Below, one piece after another: positions 1 to 4,174 of a stretch of 6,085 nt of DNA. The translations under genes were made by a program, and so were the position numbers. The notes under the pieces were generated by a model that saw only the letters and a list, made by a program, of their open reading frames with translations, ran no database searches and had not been told where the DNA came from. The stretch is from Candidatus Moraniibacteriota bacterium (GTDB taxonomy: Bacteria > Patescibacteriota > Minisyncoccia > Moranbacterales > UBA9337): positions 5,350 through 11,434 of the forward strand of contig DNVQ01000001.1 in the NCBI GenBank assembly GCA_003507475.1. Reading direction: 5' to 3'. Each line of letters starts with the position of its first letter. The stretch's first letter is position 1.

Positions 1-296
1 CATTTTTTACAATCCACCATCGCGTCATTAAATCCACTAGTGTGTCCGGAGGCTTCCCAAAGTTTAGAATTTAATAAAATCGGCCCATCAATTCCTACGA
101 TATCCATCCGTTCTTGCACAACTTTTTTCCACCACAGCTTTTTGATGTTATTTTTTAGTTGTGTTCCATACGGACCATAAGAATAAGAATTAGCAAATCC
201 TCCGTAAATTTCACTAGATGGAAAAACAAATCCTTTTCTCTTACAAAAAGAAACAATTTTTTCCATTAAATTATCCTGGTTTTTTTCTTCTGTCAT
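1..296 (-). CDS. glyS: Glycyl-tRNA synthetase, class II single-chain type (N-terminal 98 codons; cut by window edge)
   Basis: The enzyme charges tRNA-Gly with glycine in the cytoplasm. The partial protein carries the N-terminal signature of the eukaryote/archaea-like alpha2 GlyRS: the FPSSEIYGG and YGPYG segments (about residues 25-44), KNNIKKLWW (49-56), the QERMDIVGID strand (61-70), and WEASGHTSGF followed by VDCKK (80-98). This is not the bacterial alpha2-beta2 GlyQS enzyme. Translation is open from ATG at 296 to base 1 and continues outside the window. A second start, Met11 at 266, has AGGA seven bases upstream and fits the usual family N-terminus (MEKIVS...), so residues 1-10 may not be made. 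The gene follows a T-box leader, and the glycine identity of the gene agrees with the candidate GGC specifier there. The rest of the catalytic core and the anticodon-binding domain lie beyond the edge. Confidence 0.95.
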   Translation of the reverse strand, partial: MTEEKNQDNLMEKIVSFCKRKGFVFPSSEIYGGFANSYSYGPYGTQLKNNIKKLWWKKVVQERMDIVGIDGPILLNSKLWEASGHTSGFNDAMVDCKK

Positions 297-304
297 ATTT
301 TTTA

Positions 305-339
305 TTAGCTTTTTAGCTTCTTAGCATTTAGCTAATTAG
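305..339 (+). repeat. 35-bp TTAG module, copy 1
   Basis: TTAG words start at 305, 313, 321, 328 and 336, the same 8-8-7-8 spacing as at 2584-2618. TAGCTTTTTAG at 306-316 is identical to 2608-2618, though shifted within the module. It lies in the untranslated leader between the T-box terminator and the glyS start. Confidence 0.6.
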
Positions 340-392
340 TTAAAAAATTAAATTAATTTTTATATACTTAACTGGTATATTCAACATTTTAT

Positions 393-424
393 TCCTAAAA
401 TCCTACACTCCTAATTTCCTAAAA
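393..424. repeat. 8-bp array, consensus TCCTAAAA
   Basis: Four contiguous 8-base units at 393-400, 401-408, 409-416 and 417-424 all begin with TCCTA. On the minus strand they read as TAGGA words, so with the TTAG module at 305-339 the glyS leader has opposed arrays around a 53-base centre. The last unit overlaps the U-tract of the T-box terminator. Confidence 0.6.
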
Positions 425-477
425 TAAAAATCCTCATTCCAAACAATCTAAAAAATTTAAATTGCTAGAACGAGGAT
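421..477 (-). terminator. T-box intrinsic terminator (attenuator) before glyS
   Basis: On the minus strand ATCCTCGTTC (477-468) pairs with GAATGAGGAT (439-430), with one G-U pair. The helix extends inward through TAGCAAT (467-461) and ATTGTTTG (448-441) with wobbles and one bulged base. It is followed by a TTTTTATTTT tract (430-421). The 5' strand overlaps the 3' strand of the T-box antiterminator (474-464), so the two helices exclude each other. Confidence 0.85.
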
Positions 478-603
478 TCTCGCGGTTCCATCTAGCTTGC
501 CTCGACGTAGCTTTAGCGAAGTCGGGCTTACCGACATAAAAAAGCACTTGAGGCCACCTTGATTTTTATTCAATTTTCTCATGAAGAGGTTCCAATCCCT
601 TCC
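430..603 (-). promoter_or_regulatory. T-box riboswitch (glycine) controlling glyS
   Basis: Read on the minus strand, the leader has the diagnostic T-box parts. The antiterminator is at 496-464: helix A1 GCTAGA/TCTAGC (496-491 with 469-464), the seven-base bulge TGGAACC (490-484), helix A2 GCGAG/CTCGT (483-479 with 474-470) and loop AATC. The T-box core TGGAACCGCG matches the family consensus UGGNACCGCG. Its 3' half is shared with a competing terminator. Upstream is a short Stem I: UUGG (595-592) with UCAA (551-548), ACC (590-588) with GGU (558-556), and UUGA (573-570) with UCAA (562-559). This leaves GGC at 555-553 in an internal loop on the 3' side, where a specifier belongs; GGC is a glycine codon. 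Family knowledge: uncharged tRNA pairs with the specifier and, through its NCCA end, with the bulge, giving read-through. The Stem I fold is my hand model and less certain than the antiterminator. Confidence 0.88.
499..527. repeat. Palindromic repeat inside the T-box linker
   Basis: On the minus strand GCC-CGAC (527-521) pairs with GTCG-A-GGC (506-499), a seven-bp stem with one bulged A around a 14-base loop containing CGCTAAAGCTAC. It resembles short palindromes scattered in CPR genomes; that resemblance is from memory. It fills the place where Stem II/III lies in ordinary T-box leaders. The CCGAC part can also pair with GTCGG at 535-531, an alternative hairpin. Confidence 0.55.
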
Positions 604-610
604 TTTTAAA

Positions 611-638
611 ATATTACTCCAAAAAAATAAATAGTCAA
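611..638 (-). promoter_or_regulatory. Sigma70-type promoter of the T-box/glyS transcript
   Basis: TTGACT (638-633) and TAATAT (616-611) are separated by 16 bases, each one mismatch from the consensus hexamers. The predicted start near 603-604 sits just ahead of Stem I of the T-box, which supports the assignment. Confidence 0.75.
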
Positions 639-667
639 GAGAAAATTTTTGCAAAAAGATTTTCAAA

Positions 668-771
668 CCCCCTCTCCCCTTGGGAGAGGGCTGGGGTGAG
701 GGTATGTATTCTCTTCCCCTCTCTGTCCCGACGAGTACATCGAGATATCTCTCCCATAGGGAGAGAATGTG
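668..771. repeat. Composite GC-rich inverted-repeat element between the lipoprotein gene and glyS promoter
   Basis: Two similar hairpins bracket a GC-rich stretch. CCCTCTCCC (670-678) pairs with GGGAGAGGG (682-690) across three bases, and TCTCTCCC (748-755) pairs with GGGAGAGA (759-766) across three bases. Between them is the palindrome-like CCCGAC...TCGAG (728-744), which shares its ends with the repeat in the T-box linker. The G-rich strand continues as GCTGGGGTGAGGG to 702. Base composition is far above the neighbouring spacer, which suggests a dispersed repeat that moved in. CCCTCTCCC/GGGTGAGGG repeats of this type occur in many bacterial genomes. Confidence 0.6.
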
Positions 772-782
772 TATTTGTTAAT

Positions 783-824
783 TCAAAAAAACAAGCGTTT
801 TGGAAAACATGTTTCCAAAACGCT
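783..824 (-). terminator. Rho-independent terminator of the lipoprotein gene
   Basis: A perfect 13-bp inverted repeat, AGCGTTTTGGAAA (794-806) and its complement (812-824), has a five-base loop. On the minus strand it is followed by TTGTTTTTTTG. It starts 37 bases after the stop codon of the lipoprotein gene and insulates the glyS promoter from it. Confidence 0.85.
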
Positions 825-860
825 CAAGAATGAATCATAAAAATTTTCTATTGAATATAT

Positions 861-1271
861 TTATTTTTTCTTTCCTTCTTTTTCTACTAAAGCGTATTTT
901 CGCTTATACTCTCCGGCTTTTATATAAACCTTGGAATTAGGAACGGTAGTTCCCTCAGCAATAGGCCCTATTGATTTTTCCTCAGTCAAAATCGCCTCTT
1001 CTTGGACATCCAGTGAAGCTTGCTCTGAATTTTCAGGATCTTCAGCAGGTGGATTCGCAAGATTATTCAAAATAGCCTTAGCATCACTGAGTCTATTTCC
1101 AATAAAAATACCCGGATGAAAACCACCCTTAACGCCCTGACCATTTGGTTCCCTTGATTGATTTACCGGCAAATTATTTTCCGAGGAGTTATTTCCATTT
1201 TGCATTTTAGCGCAAGAACATAGCGCAAATATAATTATAAAAACAATTACCCTATTCACAATCTTATTCAT
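861..1271 (-). CDS. Small secreted lipoprotein of unknown function
   Basis: This 136-residue protein begins with a short basic N-region (MNKIVNR), a hydrophobic stretch at residues 8-17 (VIVFIIIFAL) and a lipobox LCSC, so signal peptidase II should cut before Cys20 and the mature protein should be a lipid-anchored, surface-facing protein. The mature part is low in complexity and probably largely disordered: Asn/Gly/Ser-rich at 22-50, an acidic Pro/Glu-rich middle (about 74-100), and a basic C-terminus ending KEGKKK. I recognise no catalytic domain. AGGGAG lies about 10 bases before the ATG and supports this start. The gene has its own consensus promoter (1338-1365) and its own terminator (783-824), so it is a single-gene transcription unit. 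Function cannot be assigned from sequence. Confidence 0.8.
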   Translation of the reverse strand: MNKIVNRVIVFIIIFALCSCAKMQNGNNSSENNLPVNQSREPNGQGVKGGFHPGIFIGNRLSDAKAILNNLANPPAEDPENSEQASLDVQEEAILTEEKSIGPIAEGTTVPNSKVYIKAGEYKRKYALVEKEGKKK

Positions 1272-1302
1272 TTCCCAATTTCTCCCTAATAAATAAAAGA
1301 AC

Positions 1303-1340
1303 TAAAAAAAATACTACCGCCTCACATGACCTGTAGTATT
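1303..1340 (-). terminator. Hairpin plus U-tract overlapping the -10 of the lipoprotein promoter
   Basis: AATACTAC (1340-1333 on the minus strand) pairs with GTAGTATT (1317-1310) over a 15-base loop and runs straight into eight T residues (1311-1304). It could end read-through from the glycosyltransferase gene. Because the 5' arm begins inside the TATAAT box, transcripts starting at 1331 would lack that arm and escape. The inverted repeat could instead be an operator. The large loop makes a terminator role moderate only. Confidence 0.45.
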
Positions 1341-1365
1341 ATAAGTAAACTATGTTATTTGTCAA
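1338..1365 (-). promoter_or_regulatory. Consensus sigma70-type promoter for the lipoprotein gene
   Basis: TTGACA (1365-1360) and TATAAT (1343-1338) are both perfect consensus hexamers, with a 16-base spacer. Predicted start is near 1331, giving a leader of about 60 bases that contains an AGGGAG ribosome binding site. It is the strongest promoter match in the window. Confidence 0.85.
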
Positions 1366-1374
1366 AAACTTAAT

Positions 1375-1445
1375 AGCAACCAATAACTCACAACTAGTAA
1401 ATAGAAGAAAATTATTAATTTTTCATTTTTAATTATTCATTTTAC
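1375..1445. repeat. Degenerate 7-bp arrays at the end of the glycosyltransferase gene
   Basis: Two runs are visible. From about 1375 to 1400 the dinucleotide AC recurs at 1379, 1386 and 1393. From 1411 to 1445 there are five exact 7-base units of consensus ATTWTTM on the plus strand. The second run crosses the stop codon (1429-1431) and the last five codons of the glycosyltransferase. Confidence 0.6.
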
Positions 1446-2580
1446 GAATTAACTCCTCGTACACCTTAATCATTTTTTCTGCGCAAATTTTGCTTGTATA
1501 TTTCTCTCTCGCTTCTTTTTTGGCATTTTTTCCCAAAATACCAACTAATTTTTCATCTGCTAACAATGATTTTATTTTTTTAGAAAAATTATTATCCGTG
1601 CTCAATAATCCTGTTTTTCCATCCTCTATTAAATCTCCCACTCCCAAAGAATCTATCGCCATTATAGATAGTCCCATATACATAGCTTCCGTTATGATAG
1701 TTCCTTGAGTTTCGCTTTTTGAAGCATAGACAAAAATATTAGCCAAGCTCATGTAATTTTTTATTTCATCTTTTTCAATAAGCCCAGTAAAAAATACTCG
1801 CTCGCTTACCTTGGCCCTATTCACTATTTCTATTAATTTATTTTTTAAATATCCGCCCCCACCCAAAATAAAGACTGCCTCGGTATTTATTTTTAAAATT
1901 TTTACAACTTCTTTTACTAAAAAAATAACATTTTTTTCTTCCGTTAGCCTTGAGATGGATAAAATTATTTTTTTATTTTTATCTATTCTTAAACTTTCCC
2001 TAATCTGATTCGAATTATAATTCTGAAACATTTTTTCATTCACTCCTGTAGGGATAGTTATGATTTCCCTATTAACTACTCCCCACTTTTTAATAATTTC
2101 ACCAACCGAATCGGTGGGGATAATTACTTTATCAGCTCGATTGGCATAATCAACTGAATTTCCAATCACCCATTTAGCAGATAACTTCTGTGGCAAAAAA
2201 GGAGCATAATGAGTATATTTATCATAAATAGTGTGCCAAGTAAAAACCAAGGGAACTCTTTTTTTCTTAGCCCAATTCATTGCCGCTTTGCCTAGCAGAT
2301 TAGGATGTTGAGAATGAATTATATCAAAATCTAATTTTTCAATTATTTCATTGACCTTTTTTGAATAAGGAATCGGCAGTGGATATTTTATTTTATATTG
2401 AATATCTATCGAGGGATATCTGAAAATATTCTTATCTTTATCTTTATAATCTTTATTGTGAGGAGCAAAAACATAAACAGTATGTCCATTTTTTATAAAT
2501 TCCTCCCTAAAACTCTCAATGGAGGTTGTTACCCCATAAGGATTCGGGAGATAATTGTTGGTAAAAATTGCAACCTTCAT
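1429..2580 (-). CDS. GT4-family glycosyltransferase (GT-B fold), possibly diacylglycerol glucosyltransferase-like
   Basis: This 383-residue protein is expected to move a sugar from an NDP-sugar to a lipid or glycan acceptor at the inner face of the membrane. The N-terminal Rossmann half opens with MKVAIFTNNYLP and the glycine loop YGVTTSI (15-21), followed by IIHSQHP (87-93), HTIYDKY (116-122) and the domain-linking segment IPTGVNEKMF (176-185). The C-terminal half has SRLTEEKN (210-217), a glycine-rich strand ILGGGGYL (238-245) and the EX7E retaining-transferase motif, Glu290 and Glu298 in SETQGTIITE, then GLL at 324-326. The arrangement resembles 1,2-diacylglycerol 3-glucosyltransferases and PimB-like mannosyltransferases, but donor and acceptor cannot be read from sequence. 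No Shine-Dalgarno site is visible; the start is chosen because the beta-1 strand begins at residue 2. Length is normal. The last residues (RKMNN) are encoded by a 7-bp repeat array. Confidence 0.92.
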   Translation of the reverse strand: MKVAIFTNNYLPNPYGVTTSIESFREEFIKNGHTVYVFAPHNKDYKDKDKNIFRYPSIDIQYKIKYPLPIPYSKKVNEIIEKLDFDIIHSQHPNLLGKAAMNWAKKKRVPLVFTWHTIYDKYTHYAPFLPQKLSAKWVIGNSVDYANRADKVIIPTDSVGEIIKKWGVVNREIITIPTGVNEKMFQNYNSNQIRESLRIDKNKKIILSISRLTEEKNVIFLVKEVVKILKINTEAVFILGGGGYLKNKLIEIVNRAKVSERVFFTGLIEKDEIKNYMSLANIFVYASKSETQGTIITEAMYMGLSIMAIDSLGVGDLIEDGKTGLLSTDNNFSKKIKSLLADEKLVGILGKNAKKEAREKYTSKICAEKMIKVYEELIRKMNN

Positions 2581-2583
2581 AAT

Positions 2584-2618
2584 TTAGAATTTTAGGTTTT
2601 TAGGAATTAGCTTTTTAG
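2584..2618 (+). repeat. 35-bp TTAG module, copy 2
   Basis: Five TTAG words start at 2584, 2592, 2600, 2607 and 2615, spacings 8-8-7-8. The module ends with TAGCTTTTTAG (2608-2618), also found at 306-316 and, inverted, at 2677-2687. It lies immediately upstream of the glycosyltransferase start. Confidence 0.65.
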
Positions 2619-2676
2619 CAATTCAACTATTTATTCCATAAACATATTTCCATCATTTAAATATTTGTCCCTGAAT

Positions 2677-2711
2677 CTAAAAAGCTACCAACTAAGAAAC
2701 TAATAAACTAT
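2677..2711 (-). repeat. 35-bp TTAG module, copy 3 (inverted partner of copy 2)
   Basis: CTA words start at 2677, 2685, 2692, 2700 and 2708, spacings 8-7-8-8, the mirror image of the copy at 2584-2618. The inner 11 bp, CTAAAAAGCTA, are the exact complement of 2608-2618. It ends four bases before the stop codon of the hydrolase gene, so the 134-bp spacer is an inverted repeat with about 58 unique bases in the middle. Confidence 0.65.
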
Positions 2712-2714
2712 TCT

Positions 2715-3569
2715 CTATATTGACTTTATGAATTCAAGTATCTCTTCAAACACATGCTCGTTTTTAATATCAGAAATAAATGTGTGGTAAGATTTTTTTA
2801 TATACTTTTTCTTTTTATGAGTTGAACCTATTTTTTTATAAATTTTCCTCAGGCTTTCCCGAGCGATCACATAATCACTTGAAGACTGCATGATAAGACA
2901 AGGCTGTTTTATTTTTTCCAGATTTTTTCTGGAAAGTTTAATAAGCTTACCCAACTCCAATACGCTTTTAATTGGATAAGTCTGATAAGAAATTTCCCGA
3001 ATAATGGTTTTTTGAGTCTCAAGAGTCGGCAGATAAAATTTTTTTTGATATTTTTTAAATAAACCTATGAATAACATCCACAGTTTTCCTATTCTTTCTA
3101 ATTTTATCCGATAGGGAGTGGCTAAAAGTACCAGACCTTTTATATCCTCATTCTCCTTCGCCAGGTGCATCGCCAAAATCGAACCCATAGATGTCCCGCC
3201 TACAAAAACTTCCCGATTCTCTTCTTTTAATTTAAAATAAGCTTTTTGAGAATCAATTATCCAATCTTCATACTTCACTTTTTCCAGATCGGTATATATC
3301 GTTCCGTGTCCGCTAAGCATCGGTGCATAAACAGTATATCCAGCTTCATTTAAATATACCCCCAATCGCCTAAATTCATATGGTACTGCTGTCCAACCAT
3401 GCAAAAGTAAAATCGCCTTACCATTTGTGCCTTTGAAATGGAAAGATTTATTAATTAAGTGCCTCTCATTCTCGCAAAGAATTCTTGGATTAACAAATAA
3501 AATATTCTTTGTTTTTTCTAAAATTTTTCTTACCATATTTAAATCAATTGAATTCCTTAAACTATTCAT
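2715..3569 (-). CDS. Alpha/beta hydrolase, carboxylesterase/monoacylglycerol lipase type
   Basis: A 284-residue serine hydrolase, predicted to cleave carboxylic esters, plausibly short-chain or monoacylglycerol esters. The fold is clear: ILLLHGWTAVP (53-63) holds the oxyanion-hole HGW turn; YAPMLSGHGT (81-90) is the usual strand and loop after it; the nucleophile elbow is GTSMG with Ser127; the acid is likely Asp232 in SSSDYVI; the base is likely His262 in SYHTF. A cap region rich in Lys, Leu and aromatic residues lies at about 153-220. HGW...RRLG...YAPMLSGHG...DW resembles Est30-type carboxylesterases. No signal peptide is present, so it should be cytoplasmic; the first 25 residues are an extra N-terminal extension, and Met12 is an alternative start. 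AAGGA lies about 11 bases before the chosen ATG. The substrate is unknown. Proximity to a possible glycolipid transferase fits lipid turnover, but that is inference. Confidence 0.88.
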   Translation of the reverse strand: MNSLRNSIDLNMVRKILEKTKNILFVNPRILCENERHLINKSFHFKGTNGKAILLLHGWTAVPYEFRRLGVYLNEAGYTVYAPMLSGHGTIYTDLEKVKYEDWIIDSQKAYFKLKEENREVFVGGTSMGSILAMHLAKENEDIKGLVLLATPYRIKLERIGKLWMLFIGLFKKYQKKFYLPTLETQKTIIREISYQTYPIKSVLELGKLIKLSRKNLEKIKQPCLIMQSSSDYVIARESLRKIYKKIGSTHKKKKYIKKSYHTFISDIKNEHVFEEILEFIKSI

Positions 3570-3612
3570 CCATAATTCTATCCTTTTTGAGCTATTTGAG
3601 CAATGAGATTGT

Positions 3613-3652
3613 TTAAGAATATAAGAATCTAGGAATTTGAGAATTAATTAAT
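3613..3652. repeat. Degenerate 8-bp array, consensus TTARGAAT
   Basis: Five contiguous 8-base units run from 3613 to 3652; the first four end in GAAT in exact phase, with consensus TTARGAAT, and the fifth (3645-3652) ends in TAAT. Looser TTGAG words at 3587, 3596 and about 3604 may extend it toward the hydrolase start. No coding potential. Confidence 0.6.
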
Positions 3653-3654
3653 TT

Positions 3655-3785
3655 CAAAATCCAAATTTCCAATTCCAAATAAATGTCAAATGACAGAATG
3701 CTTAAATTATCGTATTTTTGAAATTTGGATTTAGGATTTTATTTGATATTTGTAATTGGAATTTTGACATTTTGTATAATTGCTT
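3655..3785. repeat. Imperfect inverted-repeat element built of 7-bp periodic units
   Basis: The left arm (3653-3700, CAAAATCCAAATTTCC...) is imperfectly complementary to the right arm (3717-3780, GAAATTTGGATTTAGG...GACATTTTG). In the right arm, G residues recur at 3745, 3752, 3759 and 3766, and GG at 3727 and 3734, showing a 7-base period. It looks like a non-autonomous dispersed repeat typical of CPR spacers; no transposase is present. Confidence 0.55.
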
Positions 3786-3805
3786 TAATGATATGTGTCG
3801 ATATG

Positions 3806-3964
3806 CTAATCCACCATATCCTCAACTATCTTCCCTATCTCCCTAATATTCTCTTTCATTTTTTCCAATTCCCTATCTAATTCATGCATTCGTTCTGCTA
3901 TCATTTCGCGCTCTTTCTCTAAGTCGCGAATTTTATCTTTTAATTGAGATAGATTATCTGCCAT
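3806..3964 (-). CDS. 52-residue coiled-coil microprotein
   Basis: An open frame from ATG at 3964 to TAG at 3808-3806 encodes a 52-residue protein starting MADNLSQLKDKIRDLEKE. It is very rich in charged residues (Glu, Lys, Arg, Asp) with no Pro and one Gly. Hydrophobic residues fall at almost every a/d position of a continuous heptad: 1, 5, 8, 12, 15, 22, 26, 29, 33, 36, 40, 43, 47 and 50, with only Arg19 breaking the row. This pattern is unlikely in a random frame and predicts one long helix forming a dimeric or higher coiled coil, or an adaptor for a larger partner. No signal peptide or membrane segment. There is no Shine-Dalgarno site, but an extended -10 promoter lies about 30 bases upstream. 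I do not recognise a named family; small coiled-coil proteins of this kind are seen in CPR genomes but remain uncharacterised as far as I know. Confidence 0.7.
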   Translation of the reverse strand: MADNLSQLKDKIRDLEKEREMIAERMHELDRELEKMKENIREIGKIVEDMVD

Positions 3965-3999
3965 ATTTTTATTTTTTAATTAATAAGTTATACACTTCA

Positions 4000-4008
4000 A
4001 TTATATCA
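4000..4008 (-). promoter_or_regulatory. Extended -10 promoter for the coiled-coil microprotein
   Basis: TGATATAAT (4008-4000) is a perfect TATAAT with the TGn extension. The expected -35 position (about 4023-4028, AAAACA) is a poor match and touches the left end of the inverted-repeat element. Predicted start is about 3993, a leader of about 30 bases. Confidence 0.6.
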
Positions 4009-4027
4009 TAATGAAAAAGCTGTGTTT

Positions 4028-4151
4028 TGTAGAGACGGGATTTATCACGTCGCTCGCGAACGACGTGATTTATCCTGTCACTCGCGAGCGACCAGGATTT
4101 ATCACGTCTGAAAATATACAAATTTAAGACGCAATAAATTGCGTCTCTACA
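4028..4151. mobile_element. 124-bp MITE-like inverted-repeat element
   Basis: The element is bounded by perfect 10-bp terminal inverted repeats, TGTAGAGACG (4028-4037) and CGTCTCTACA (4142-4151). Inside are nested palindromes: ATCACGTCG (4044-4052) with CGACGTGAT (4061-4069); CTCGCGAG (4081-4088) flanked by CCTG/CAGG; and AGACGCAAT (4127-4135) with ATTGCGTCT (4138-4146). A 14-bp direct repeat, GGATTTATCACGTC, occurs at 4038-4051 and 4095-4108. The GC-rich interior contrasts with the surrounding DNA. There is no transposase, so any movement would need one in trans. No clear target-site duplication is visible. TGTAGAGACG-type palindromes are known as dispersed repeats in cyanobacteria and other bacteria (from memory). 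It lies 23 bp after the DedA stop and may serve as its transcription terminator. Confidence 0.75.
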
Positions 4152-4174
4152 TCCTAGGAACATTAAACAAATAT

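Noticed and set aside
457..666. Open frame of 69 codons on the minus strand
   Set aside because: It runs through the promoter, Stem I and antiterminator of the T-box leader; the RNA structure explains the sequence and the predicted protein has no recognisable features.
664..771. Possible bidirectional terminator
   Set aside because: The hairpins are not followed by a U-tract on either strand; the perfect terminator at 783-824 already serves this gap.
931..1119. Plus-strand open frame opposite the lipoprotein gene
   Set aside because: It is antisense to a gene with lipobox, ribosome binding site, promoter and terminator; no independent signal.
1490..2595. Plus-strand open frames at 1490-1708, 1811-2008 and 2398-2595
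   Set aside because: All are opposite the glycosyltransferase gene, whose motifs are continuous; these are AT-rich antisense frames.
3570..3660. Promoter for the hydrolase gene
   Set aside because: Several TTGAAA and TAGATT-like words occur, but none have good spacing and distance to the start in this AT-rich repeat, so I do not call one.
3969..4163. Open frame of 64 codons on the minus strand
   Set aside because: Most of it lies within the 124-bp palindromic element, and the peptide is low in plausibility; it is a by-product of the repeat.
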